From Rotaria sordida (lineage: Eukaryota > Rotifera > Eurotatoria > Philodinida > Philodinidae): a DNA stretch of 64,000 bases. Location: contig CAJNOL010000123.1 of assembly GCA_905250125.1 (NCBI GenBank), positions 180,672 through 244,671 of the forward strand, read 5' to 3'. Each line of letters starts with the position of its first letter. The first letter of the stretch is position 1. Under the pieces are notes generated by a model. It had not been told where the DNA came from, made no database searches, and saw nothing but the letters and a program-made list of their open reading frames with translations. Below are positions 54,701-64,000 of the stretch, piece by piece. A program made the translations under genes and the position numbers.

Positions 54701-55066
54701 AAAAAAATAATACCAAAACCATGATGTAATTTTATAATCAAGTTGTAAAGGTATTTTTTCTTTATTTTCATTTTGATTTATACTATGTTTAATTTCTTCA
54801 ATACATTCATCCAAAACATTTGAATCATAATTTATTTTTCCTTGAAGATCTTGATCATAAATATCATCAATTAAAATTTTTTTTTCATCATCATCATCAT
54901 TATTTATTAAATTATTATTATTATTTTTATTTTTATTTAAATTAATTTCATTATATATTGTTGATATACTATTAGATTTTGGTAATACACCAAAATATTG
55001 TTGAAATCTAGCAACATGTCTAGGTTCATGAAGCCAAGTAACAAATGAACGAAGATAATTCCACAT
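51701..55066 (-). CDS. SGPP1-like: Sphingosine-1-phosphate phosphatase
   Basis: Exons 54645-55066, 54451-54588, 54296-54389, 54153-54242 and 51701-52261 encode 434 residues (human SGPP1 is 441). The N-terminus LHEPRHVARFQQYFGV matches LQDPQKVARFQRLCGV. The PAP2-type phosphatase signature is complete: K168...R175-P176 (KDILAIPRP), PSTHAM with His198, and SRIYLGMHTFLD with R239, His245 and Asp249. About eight further hydrophobic segments follow. The enzyme dephosphorylates sphingosine-1-phosphate in the ER membrane, lowering this lipid signal and feeding ceramide recycling. A low-complexity Asn/Lys/Asp insert lies at about residues 44-65. The last intron is 1.9 kb while the others are 52-63 bp. 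The start at 55066 is chosen on similarity; an in-frame ATG at 55084 is possible. Confidence 0.93.
52262..54152. other. Long last intron of the S1P phosphatase gene
   Basis: 1.89 kb, over thirty times the other introns of this gene. No gene, transposase or clear inverted repeat was recognised by eye. Confidence 0.5.
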
Positions 55067-55560
55067 TGAATTGTAATACAACAAGCAGTAAAATAAAAAG
55101 AAAAGAAAGAAAATAACATAATAATATTGTGTCTTATCAAATTTCAGACGTAATTCTTTCTTTTATGTAAAGATAAAAAAAAAAAGAAGAAGAAAGGAAT
55201 TACGTAGAAGAATATGAATAGACAAAGTTCAATATGACGATTAATACTTTTATATTATTTTATCGATTTATTAGACAGATGGTTCATTTATTTCAATGAA
55301 TCGAAAAGAAGAGAATTATATTATTTAATCCACAAAAGAAAGACATAGGTATATCGTATTAATTAATCAAGCATGTTGTAAATATAATCTATTTGTTTAA
55401 AACTTTCACACGATCGATTATTTCTCTAGAGAGTATTATATTATTTTCAAATGAAATATTCTGTAAGAATTCATTAAATTGAAATCAATGAAAAAGAACA
55501 TAACATAAACTTGTTTTCTTTTATTTTAATAGTTGGTTAAATTCATAGGAATCTATCCGT

Positions 55561-56130
55561 GTTTTAAAAAAGTTTATTTAACGAATTTTTTTCGTATGAT
55601 ATAGTCAGACAAACAGGTTTGATAGAAAAAAGTGGCCAAATTTCGTCTAAAATGATGTAGGTTTGAAGTATTACCTAGCAACGTCGAAAAGAAGTTATCA
55701 CAAGTGATTACAAGCTTTTAAATTCATATGTTGTCTACGTGCAGAGAATCACTAGATTAGTAAAAATATTTATAAGATTCTTCTTTTCATTCAAGTTCAC
55801 CAGAGATATGAATGTTTTAAAACACAGTGATTTTCTATGTTTTCACAATTTTAGAATAAATATTATGTTTAAAAACTTTCATACCTCGGTTCAACTTGAA
55901 TAAGACGAAGAGTTCTATGGATATTTGTACTAATCTAGTGGTTCTCTACATATATTCAACATATAGGTTCAAACGTTTGAAATCACTTGTGATATTTTCT
56001 TATCGATATTACTAGACAATGCTTCAAACCTACGTTATTTCAAGCGAACTTTAACCAAGTTTTTCTACTGCATACAAGTTTTTCTACTACATACGAAAAA
56101 AAAATCATTAGATAAACTTTTTCCAAAGCA
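55561..56130. mobile_element. 570-bp foldback element between divergent genes
   Basis: Arms 55561-55822 and 55866-56130 (about 260 bp each, about 75-80% identity) are inverted repeats. Shared blocks include GTAGGTTTGAAG, ATCACAAGTGATT and CACTAGATTAGTA. The spacer is about 45 bp. The element sits in the only intergenic interval between the minus-strand S1P phosphatase and the plus-strand MORN1 gene, so it lies between or inside their promoters. It is a family distinct from FB1. Confidence 0.8.
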
Positions 56131-56577
56131 TGATTGGGTATTTATGGAAGCACTCAGTTATATAAGTACTTTAACGGAATTTTAGAAATGAAGGAGTATG
56201 AATAATGATGAAGTATTTTTTCAATGAATAAAAAACAACGTTTGGAAAAACTATATATGTTATATTTCGATGAAAATGCTTTTACTTCTGTAATTCGGAC
56301 ATCGAAAACCTCAAGTAACGGATGATAAGTGTCTTGGAAAAAATCTATTGGATGGAATCAAAATTAATGTGACTTCTAGCGCCACTTTTTTATTTTGATA
56401 TTTTTATGAAAAATATAATAAGAAATTAATGATATATTTTAAATATTTGTTAATTTATCTTTTAGTTTATTTTTATAGAATAAATTTAATATGATTCGTT
56501 GATACTGTTGTCATAGTAAGAGTCAATCCCCATGGTGCTAAGTGAGCGCATCTTTTTAATAAGTTGATAAAGCAAAT

Positions 56578-58576
56578 ATGGTAGGAATTGAATTGAAAGG
56601 AGCATTTCGTGGTGAAACACGTAGAAGTTTAAGATCAGGTAGATAATATATATATATATATTTTTTATTATGTATTTTTGAATAAATATGAATGATAACA
56701 TGATAAATTAAGGTTTTGGTGTTTATCAATATTTAAATCCATTCTTTCGATATGAAGGAACATGGCATGAAGGCAAAAAACATGGTATATTTATATAATA
56801 ATTTTTAACCATATCTGGTTTGTCTTTTTTCGATGAAGGTTTTGGTAAACTAATATTTGCTGATGGTTCATATTATCAAGGAGAATTTGCTAATAATGAA
56901 ATAATGGGACAAGGTACACGTTATTTTGCATCATCACGTAATACATATACAGGTCATTTTTATTATGGTAATATAATTTCTTTTTGTTTTATATTTCGAA
57001 TGAAATTCTGTCTATCTATAGGTGAAATGGATGGACATGGACGATTGAAGTAAGTTGAAATGTTTGAATGATATTTGAAATTAAAAAGAAAAATATTATT
57101 TTTAATTCAATATAAAATTATGATAAATTAATTGAAGATATTTCTATATGTTTCGGAAACTTTTTTTTTTTAAATAGAACTTGTATTTTATATTTTAATC
57201 TAGAATGGGTAATGATGATTGTTATGAAGGAGATTTTAAATCAAATCATTTTGAAGGTGAAGGTAGTTATCTATCACATGATAAACAATTATATACTGGT
57301 ACATGGCATAATCATCGTCGTCATGGATATGGAGAACAAACATATCTGGATGGAAGTCGTTATTCAGGTGATTGGATTACTAATAAACGACATGGTTTTG
57401 GTAAATTGATTGATGCTCAAGATGGATTTATTATCTATGAAGTATTTTGATTTTTCTTTTTGTTTAATTTCAAAGATAAATAAAATTTATTTTTGTAGGG
57501 TAGTTGGAAAAATGATTTAATGCATGGTGAAGGAACATATAATCTTGGTGAATCTTATACATATCGAAATGGTATGATAATTAATAATTATCCAATTGGA
57601 TGGCCATTTCGATTATATATTAATGAGAATCAAGCATCAACACTTATACTTACTGAAGAACCAATAATAATAACTGTTGATATTATTGATTCATCAGAAA
57701 ATAATACTCGAGTTGAAGCTGATTGTGGACGTTTAATTCGACTTCGTTGTGGTCAACAAACTGATCAACCAACGAGTGATAGTCTACCAACACCATTGTA
57801 TATTATGATAGAAAATAAGAAATGAATAATTTGATAATGATTTTTTTGTTCTGTTTCAGTGGTTTTCATGTTAATTTGATTCCAAGAAGTACAAATCCTA
57901 TTTCATTTGATGATCAATTAGTATCAGCATCAAATGAAGAAATGAGTTAGTTAATTGGTGATATATATTCAAAATTTTTAATAATCATTGTTTCTATATA
58001 GATATGAGTGAAAGAAACCAACCTATTCAAGATTCAATGTTAGCTGCTGCTGATAATGGTCGAGCTCAATTTATAGGTATTAACATTAACACATTTGTAA
58101 TGCAACGTGCAAGTTCTTCAGCGTCTTCTGGGTAAGTAGAATAGTCATATATATGAAATATATATTTCTTTTAAACTATTCATCCGAAAACAATGAAAAT
58201 CTCTCAATATTCTATGATGATCTTTCGAGCAATGAAAAAAAAAACGTTTTTCTTTTAGAAATTTATTCACTAAACTTGTTGAAACATTTTCTATTCATTT
58301 TAGTTCACAACAACTAACGCAATCAGCTTCAACTTCATCGTCACAACCAACATCTGCTAGAAATAACCGTCGAAAAGGTACTATCTTCTTTTGTTCCCCC
58401 TGATATTCTATAACTATTCTTTTTTTTCTTTTTTGTTTTCTAAAATATCAGATAAACTAAGAATGCAATCATTTGTATTTATCATCGATGATATTACAGA
58501 TCCAGTACCATTCAACAAATCTCTTGATGCTGTCTATTTACCTGTTCAGTTTTCTACCACTAATATGACACAATAA
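56578..58576 (+). CDS. MORN1: MORN repeat-containing protein 1
   Basis: Ten exons (56578-56638, 56713-56784, 56839-56967, 57022-57049, 57204-57441, 57499-57797, 57860-57945, 58002-58131, 58304-58377, 58452-58576) encode 413 residues. Six to seven MORN repeats fill the first half; FGVYQYLNPFFRYEGTW and HGFGKLIFADGSYYQGEF are close to human MORN1 (GYGVYVYPNSFFRYEGEW). The C-terminal halves also align: TPFGFHVNLIP with TPFGFECIP, and FVFIIDDITDPVPFNKSL with YVLMIRDVTTPPFLGRRL. This confirms orthology rather than a generic MORN protein. MORN proteins scaffold membranes and cilia/centriole structures; MORN1's exact role is poorly known. Chibby begins about 100 bp downstream. Confidence 0.92.
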
Positions 58577-58629
58577 AAATTGATAATTTTTTTTTTGTTT
58601 GTAAAATTTTTATTGATATTTTTTCAATT

Positions 58630-58644
58630 CTTTTTTTCTTATAG
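58630..58644 (+). promoter_or_regulatory. T-rich splice acceptor between MORN1 and chibby
   Basis: TTTTTTTCTTATAG ends at 58644, 34 bp before the chibby ATG and 68 bp after the MORN1 stop. No matching coding exon is needed upstream, so it may accept a trans-spliced leader (known in bdelloids) or end a 5' UTR intron. A comparable ATTTTATAG lies 5 bp before the ATG of the second chibby copy (60748-60756). Confidence 0.4.
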
Positions 58645-58678
58645 ATAAAATAATAATAATAATAATAATAAATCATTG

Positions 58679-59098
58679 ATGTCATTCTGTCGGAATGCAT
58701 TTTCGATTCGAAAAACAAAACCTCGTAAAGCTGTCTCACGTTCACCACTTAAATTACCTGCTGATGAACTTGCACGTGAACTTGGACCACAATATCAAGC
58801 AATCGATGCTCGTGTTGGTAATCAAAAATTGGCATACGATATTGCACAAGGCGATTGGATGGCTGGTAATCTCTCACTCTCGTTTAATCATTTAATAGTA
58901 TAGAATTGTGTTTTTTTTAATATTCTTTATATAGATGGAATAATTAGTACAGTAGTTCCTGCTCGTGAAATGGCAAAATTAGAAAAGAAAAAGCGAGAAT
59001 TAGAAGAAGATAACAATGTTCTTCGAACTAGATTGGATATTCTACTTGAAATGCTTGCTGAAGTAACTGCTGAACAGGAACTTCGACGTACTGGTTAA
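58679..59098 (+). CDS. CBY1-like: Chibby homologue, copy 1
   Basis: Two exons (58679-58865, 58935-59098) encode 116 residues, close to human CBY1 (126). The N-terminal NAFSIRKTKPRKAVSRS corresponds to NTFSPKKTPPRKSASLS, with ELGPQYQ...GDWMAG matching ELGLEYG...GQWIAE. The C-terminal leucine-zipper coiled coil (LEEDNNVLRTRLDILLEMLAE) matches LEEENNLLRLKVDILLDMLSE. Chibby binds beta-catenin and, more broadly in animals, builds the ciliary transition zone and distal appendage region with FAM92/DZIP1. The 14-3-3-binding RKSAS-type motif reads RKAVSRS here, with the Ser position shifted. It lies 102 bp after MORN1, possibly co-transcribed. Confidence 0.92.
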
Positions 59099-59576
59099 TA
59101 ATTGAAAGCTAAACAATATGTAGGATTTTTTTCTGAAATATATTTTCTATGTATAATAATTGTTGTTTAACGCATTATATCTGATAGGGAAAGAACTCTT
59201 AAGTATACACGTGTAAACGTTTTTACGCTTGTTGTAGTCACACTTGAAATAAAATAAAACTAACGAGAAAATATTACTTCAACTGAATAATTTAATATAT
59301 ATGTGTAGTCAGATAGGGTGAACTTTATGTGATGAATGTTGTTGAACGGATATCTTCTATTCTATTGAAACTATGGTATAGATAAGTAATGTTAAATCTT
59401 AAAATAAAACGACGACATTGTACGAACATAGTACTTGCTGTAGACTAGAAGCTCGATCAACTAAATACTCTATAAAAGTCGATCATTTGTAACATTGACA
59501 AGTCATCAAGCAAACACTCATCTCATAGAAGTTGTAAACATATGATAATAAGTCAGTCTTATCTTATTTTTTCATA

Positions 59577-59810
59577 ATGATTATACATACAAACAGTTCT
59601 TTTATTGAATATAATTCTACTAGCAAACAAGAATTTGGTTGTTTGTTTACATTGATTTCATCTGATAAGGAACATAATTATAAAATATTAGACAATATTT
59701 ATTACAATGAAGATACTTTTAAATCAAATCATTTCGAAAATAAATCTCAGTGTTTATCAACTGGTTACAAAAACAAAAAAAGAAAAAACTATCTGATACC
59801 TTCAGGGTGA
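59577..59810 (+). pseudogene. Decayed MORN1 fragment (duplicated exon 5)
   Basis: A 77-codon open stretch contains YNEDTFKSNHFENKSQCLSTG, which aligns with CYEGDFKSNHFEGEGSYLSHD encoded by MORN1 exon 5 (57204-57441). The rest of the MORN1 coding sequence is not recognisable around it. Its position, between chibby copy 1 and chibby copy 2, is what is expected if a MORN1-chibby unit was duplicated in tandem and the second MORN1 decayed. Confidence 0.65.
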
Positions 59811-60761
59811 CTATTCAATTCTAATTAAAAAATTTTATTAGAAGTATCAAAATACGTTTCGGTCGGATCTGGATCTAAAATTTTTGAACCTGATAGGCTC
59901 TACTATACGCTGAATAATATCTACTTGTATGTCTAATTTCGAATGCATATCAATAAAAACAAGATTGAATAACAATTGTGCTCATTGAAGGTTTGATAAC
60001 AATCAAAATTTCGTTTGTTCACTTGTGAGTCATATCACTAGTGCTAAAGTTAAGTGTAAAAAATTTTATGAAAGTTCATCGTGTAAAAATTACTTTTAAC
60101 ATTTAATATGCTATTTTTGTTTTAGTTGCAGTGTAAAAAGCAACAACAGATATGAAATAATTTTTTTCATGCATCAAAGATGAAAATTTCAAATTATATA
60201 AAAAAAATACGACGGTTTTATACATACTTGAAATTGAGCCTTCTTATGATTGAAATCATTTTATTTATATACATCTTCATGAAAATCAATACAAAAAAAA
60301 ATTGATTTTTGAATAGTCATTCTTTTAACTTCGAAAGAAAATTTTTTTTTTTATATAAAATGTTTTAAATTATATTGCATTTTGCTTCAAGTTAATAATA
60401 CCTGTTATCTTTCACTTTATCATTCATAGTCATCATATTTCATCATTTCTTTTTCTTCTTCTTCAAACGATAAACGTCTACCTGACCAACATCTCTATCA
60501 TATTCAACACTTCAAAGTACTATAAAAGAAAAAGATATTTTATTTTTTCATTCAAACGTTGATTTATTTCTGTGAATGAATAAAGATGGGTAATATTAAT
60601 TTTTGTGTCTATGATCGATGAGATTACAACATAAGTATGATATAACGAATCCAATGAGCACGTTTATATAGCTGTATAGTTTTTTCTATTACGAAGATTA
60701 TTTAATAAAAATAAATATCCTTTTATCAAAACTTAAGATTCATACTTATTTTATAGACGAA

Positions 60762-61180
60762 ATGTCACGATCAAGATTATCCATTGTAAAAAACAATCCA
60801 TTTGCTATTACGAAAACAAAACCACGCAAAAGTATTTCCCATTCACGACTTAAATTTTCTAGTGAAGAACTTGCACGTGAACTTGGACCACAATATCAAA
60901 CAATTGATGTTCGTATTGGTAATCAAAGAATGATATTAAATATTGCTCAAGGAGGTTGGATACTTGGTAACATCTAATCTATCTAGTTTATACTATTTGA
61001 ATTTTTGTCATCTCTTTAGATGAAACAACAATCGAATCTGAAGATATGACTGCATTAGAAAAGCAAAGCTGTGAATTAGAAAAAGACAATACTATTCTTC
61101 GTACTAAATTAGACATGTTACTTGAAATGTTAGCTGAAGTTACCGCTGAAGGAGAGCTGCACAATGAATCTGATCAATAA
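60762..61180 (+). CDS. CBY-like: Chibby homologue, copy 2
   Basis: Two exons (60762-60966, 61020-61180) with the same intron position and phase as copy 1 encode 121 residues. It shares ELARELGPQYQ and GNQR plus the coiled coil LEKDNTILRTKLDMLLEMLAE. It differs in the N-terminus (MSRSRLSIVKNNPFAITKTKPRKSISHSR), where RKSIS restores a 14-3-3-like RKSxS motif, and in the C-terminal tail (LHNESDQ). The reading frame is intact and the differences between copies are mostly conservative, so it is probably functional. It arose by tandem duplication with the neighbouring MORN1 fragment. Confidence 0.88.
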
Positions 61181-61460
61181 CAATAAAGCTATGTTTTGTT
61201 CTTTTTTTATAAATTATTCCATATCTATACAATAATCGATAAATAAAGAGAGAAAACAAAACAAATCTTGGTCGTATGTCTTTATTTTCAAGGATAGTTT
61301 TATTTATCATATATTATTTCAAACCATTATGTGTTGCTTTTACTTAGATGCAAGGGAATTAACCGAAATAAATACATTGAATTACTCATAATTAAATTTT
61401 TACATTCAAGGAAATAGCTGTAATGTGTCCTCAGGGTGAATATAAAATATGAACTAATTT

Positions 61461-61676
61461 TGCAACTGGATATAGATTACAACGATATACAAACGAAGTC
61501 ATAGAAGAATATCATAGACGTTATTATTTAAATAAAATGCTTACTATTGAACTAGATAGTGAAAGGAATTCGAATAAAAAAGTATTACTAATTTTTTTAG
61601 TAGGCAGTGATCAATCGATTATGGACCGTCAGAAAGTATCTCATGATGATTTAAAGATACTTATGTTAAAACGATA
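61461..61676 (+). other. Short open frame, possible gene fragment
   Basis: About 70 codons open after a TGA, without a leading ATG, reading TGYRLQRYTNEVIEEYHRRY and ending SHDDLKILMLKR. The composition is polar and protein-like, with no recognised family. It could be an exon remnant lying next to the large foldback element. Confidence 0.25.
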
Positions 61677-61686
61677 AAAAAACAGT

Positions 61687-61785
61687 TTGAAACGGCAAAA
61701 ACGGCGGTCGTAACGAGAGTTGTTTTCACTGGTACGGAAACGATCATCATAACGACAGTCGTTTTTCGTCGTTTTTGAGCCATTT
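61687..61785. repeat. Small CG-rich hairpin
   Basis: AAACGGCAAAAACGGCGGTC on the left is partly complementary to CGACAGTCGTTTTTCGTCGT on the right. Local CG content is well above the surroundings. Confidence 0.45.
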
Positions 61786-61850
61786 ATGGATCGTTATATA
61801 CGATATGACATGAGTCGTATTATGATGAAAATAAAAAAAAAATAAAAAGC

Positions 61851-63530
61851 ACAGGGGCGCATAAAACCGTAATTTGGTCCATTGGACTTTTCATATGATA
61901 TCCAGCACAATCATATATAGGATCAAAGAGCCTCAACTGGCGAGTATTTTTCAATACATTTGCGGGCTTCCTATCTTATCATTTCGAATGACCTTATTAC
62001 GAATACATAGTAACGACATCATAGTCTTTCAGATTAATTTTCTCTATATAAACTCAAGAAAGTCATCTTCAATTATACCTCATTGGATAGCTCTTTTCAC
62101 GGGCTACAAAACCCTATAGTTTTTAAAATTATATAAGGTAGACACATCAAAAAGTCCAAGTCCACAGAGTAGAAAGTATGTCCATTATTACGGTGGGTGT
62201 GGGTGTATGGATGTGGGGCAGAGATGAAAGCAGTCTAGTTTTGTCTTGATCTGTACCGGCCCGAAAAAATCAGACCGAACCGGACCAGTCAGTATACCGG
62301 TAAAACTGGTCTAGACAGACAAAGACGGTCTAACGGTTAAAACTCTTCTGACTTGTCTATCGATAGTAAATTGGATACTGACAATGCGTCAGCTCATCAG
62401 GAAAATCTGACCTACCTATAAAATATCGAACTAAAGACAATAGGCTAAGAATTAAAATAATACCTTTTTCCATAGTGTCTCTTGAGGACTGCCTTCGTAC
62501 CTTCACGTATGCTGTTCTAACGATTCATTGTTGATAACAACAGTCTCATTAAAGGATATTATAGAAAGCGTTTCTTTAACTAATTCCTGTGTGATCAGAG
62601 GGATTAACCTTGGCGCCTGTTGATTCTTTTTTTTAAGCGGATAGTATCACAAAGCAAGAAAGTTCAAGATATAGACTGGCGAAAATCGGCTTAGACCGGT
62701 TAAAACGATTTTCACCGATCAGAGCGGTTTGGACCGATCCAACCGGTTTAAAGCCGTCAGACCGATTGAGAGTAGTCAAACCCACCTACACAGGTCAAGG
62801 CCGATGAGACTAGTTTAGAGCGGTGTAGATCGGTCAGACCGGTTTGGACAGGTTTAGATTGGTTAGACCGGTTTAGACTGGTTTAGATCGATCGATCGAA
62901 AACCTAAACCAGTACTGGGCCCCATCACCCAGTTACCAGTACCGGTTCCATCTCTGGTGTGAGGTGTGGGTATGGATGCAGAAAAAGAGATACAATGCAC
63001 CCACACCCACCATATAAATGGACGTAGATTTTACTCTGTGGTCTTGGACTTTTTGATGGGCCCATCTTGTATAATTTTAAAAACTATAGGGTTTTGTAGC
63101 CTGTGAAAAGAGCTATCCAGTAAGTTGTAATAGAAGCTAATTTATACGGATTTTTAAGAAAATCATTAATCAAATATGTTACATTTTATGTAAAAATGGA
63201 CATAGTTTTTACTTTGTGGTATTGCATTTTTTGATGTGCCCACCTTGTATAATTTTAAAAACTATAAGATTTTGTAGCCCGTGAAAAGAGCTATCCAATG
63301 AGGTATAATTGAAGATGACTTTCTTGAGTTTATATAGAGAAAACTAATCTGAAAGATTATGATATCGTTACTATGTATTCGTAGTAACGTCATTCGAAAT
63401 GATAAGGTAGGAAGTTCTCAAATGTATTGAAAAATACTCGCCAGTTGAGACTCTTTGATCCTATATATGATTGTGCTGGATATCATGTGGAAAGTCCAAT
63501 GGACCAAATTACGTTCTTATGCGCCCCTGT
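61851..63530. mobile_element. 1.68-kb foldback element with ~310-bp arms
   Basis: The left end ACAGGGGCGCATAA at 61851 is matched by the inverted right end at 63530. Arms 61851-62165 and about 63215-63530 are about 95% identical. A further inner inverted copy of part of the arm, joined to GGTGGGTGTGGGTG, lies at about 62998-63135 and pairs with 62110-62205. The ends resemble the CAGGGGCG of hAT-type elements, but no 8-bp target duplication is visible. The centre holds a GC-richer array of CCGGTT-type units. No transposase ORF is present; the ORF at 61874-62119 lies within an arm and shows no domain. Confidence 0.85.
62680..62890. repeat. Degenerate tandem array of ACCGGTTTAGAC-type units
   Basis: More than ten imperfect units built on GACCGGTTTAGAC, with variants ATCGGTCAGACC and TTGGTTAGACC, about 10-13 bp each. 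Similar units occur again near 62262-62345. Local GC is far above the window average. Confidence 0.75.
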
Positions 63531-64000
63531 TCTTTCTATTTGTCCTATAGGCAAATTGCAAATTCCTATAAACAACAATCAATAAGCCATTATTTTCGCT
63601 GTTTTCTTATAAAAATCTAAAATTAACCAGAGGACTCGAAAACACGTGAAGTATACCCTCTCAATAATTGAAAATCGTTCGTTATTATCTAGTAAAACTG
63701 GCAAGCGTTTTTTAATTTGTTACTACCTCTATGACACATTTTTTTATACATCCACACCCGAATCTTGAGATCTTCACGCTTCCTCGGACTCTAGCGAAGT
63801 AGTTTTCACGCATGTTGGTTCAAAATATTTTCACACCTATTTTCAATATGAATATATTTTACCAAACGCTTAAAGTCGATGTTTAAATTCTATATCTACC
63901 CGATTAGTGTCCAATGATTGTGCGATGCATCCACATTCTATATAAAGAAATTATTTAATCAGTATTATATGTCATTCAAAATCTCATCGACTTAAGAAAA
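63531..64000. other. Flank after the foldback element, nothing seen
   Basis: 470 bp of AT-rich DNA with no supported feature. Confidence 0.5.

Noticed and set aside
61874-62119. 81-codon ORF in the left arm of the large foldback
   Set aside because: Part of a repeat arm with no recognised domain; kept only as part of the element.

Overview
The window looks like AT-rich nuclear DNA from a small invertebrate, most plausibly a bdelloid rotifer (Rotaria/Adineta type). Evidence: protein-coding genes split by tiny introns (often 50-70 bp, GT...AG, T-rich acceptors), clear animal orthologues (atypical PKC, Cys-loop receptor, STRA6-like protein, chibby, MORN1, S1P phosphatase), short gene spacing and very low GC. 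The lineage is inferred from style and AT-rich codon use. No ribosomal, tRNA, CRISPR or bacterial operon features were seen. Exon borders given are my own splice predictions; nearly all joins were checked for frame continuity.

Layout. 0.2-1.6 kb (+): VPS37-type ESCRT-I subunit. 3.1-4.9 kb (+): RAD51AP1-like protein. 5.1-7.4 kb (+): atypical PKC, cut at a 100-N assembly gap before its kinase C-lobe. 7.7-13.4 kb: no confident gene, one three-copy foldback repeat. 13.4-17.5 kb (-): neuronal calcium sensor, Cys-loop receptor subunit, cyclophilin A. 19.5-20.9 kb (+): RAD51. 20.9-24.4 kb: gene-free, microsatellite rich. 24.4-26.6 kb (+): signal peptide / C-type-lectin-like / EGF / TM receptor. 26.9-28.3 kb: TA-flanked DNA element. 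29-33.2 kb (+): STRA6-like multi-pass protein. 35-44.7 kb (-): spatacsin (SPG11) without the N-terminal propeller. 46-48 kb: single-pass TM protein gene (-) with a kelch-like gene (+) nested in its intron. 48-51.7 kb: gene-free. 51.7-55.1 kb (-): sphingosine-1-phosphate phosphatase. 56.6-61.2 kb (+): MORN1 and chibby, then a decayed MORN1 fragment and a second chibby, i.e. a tandem duplication. 61.9-63.5 kb: 1.68 kb foldback element.

Themes. (1) RAD51 and its accessory factor RAD51AP1 lie within 18 kb, both with recognisable key motifs; this fits the heavy use of double-strand-break repair in desiccation-tolerant rotifers (lineage inferred). (2) Endomembrane and signalling genes (VPS37, spatacsin, S1P phosphatase, aPKC, NCS, Cys-loop receptor, STRA6-like) show no obvious shared pathway. 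(3) The strongest structure not explained by genes is a set of long inverted-repeat (foldback/MITE-like) elements in intergenic DNA and introns, from at least seven unrelated families. In two of them the arms keep an open or nearly open reading frame. I did not find a clearly new multi-gene system; the foldback elements with conserved mini-ORFs and the duplicated MORN1-chibby pair are the best leads.
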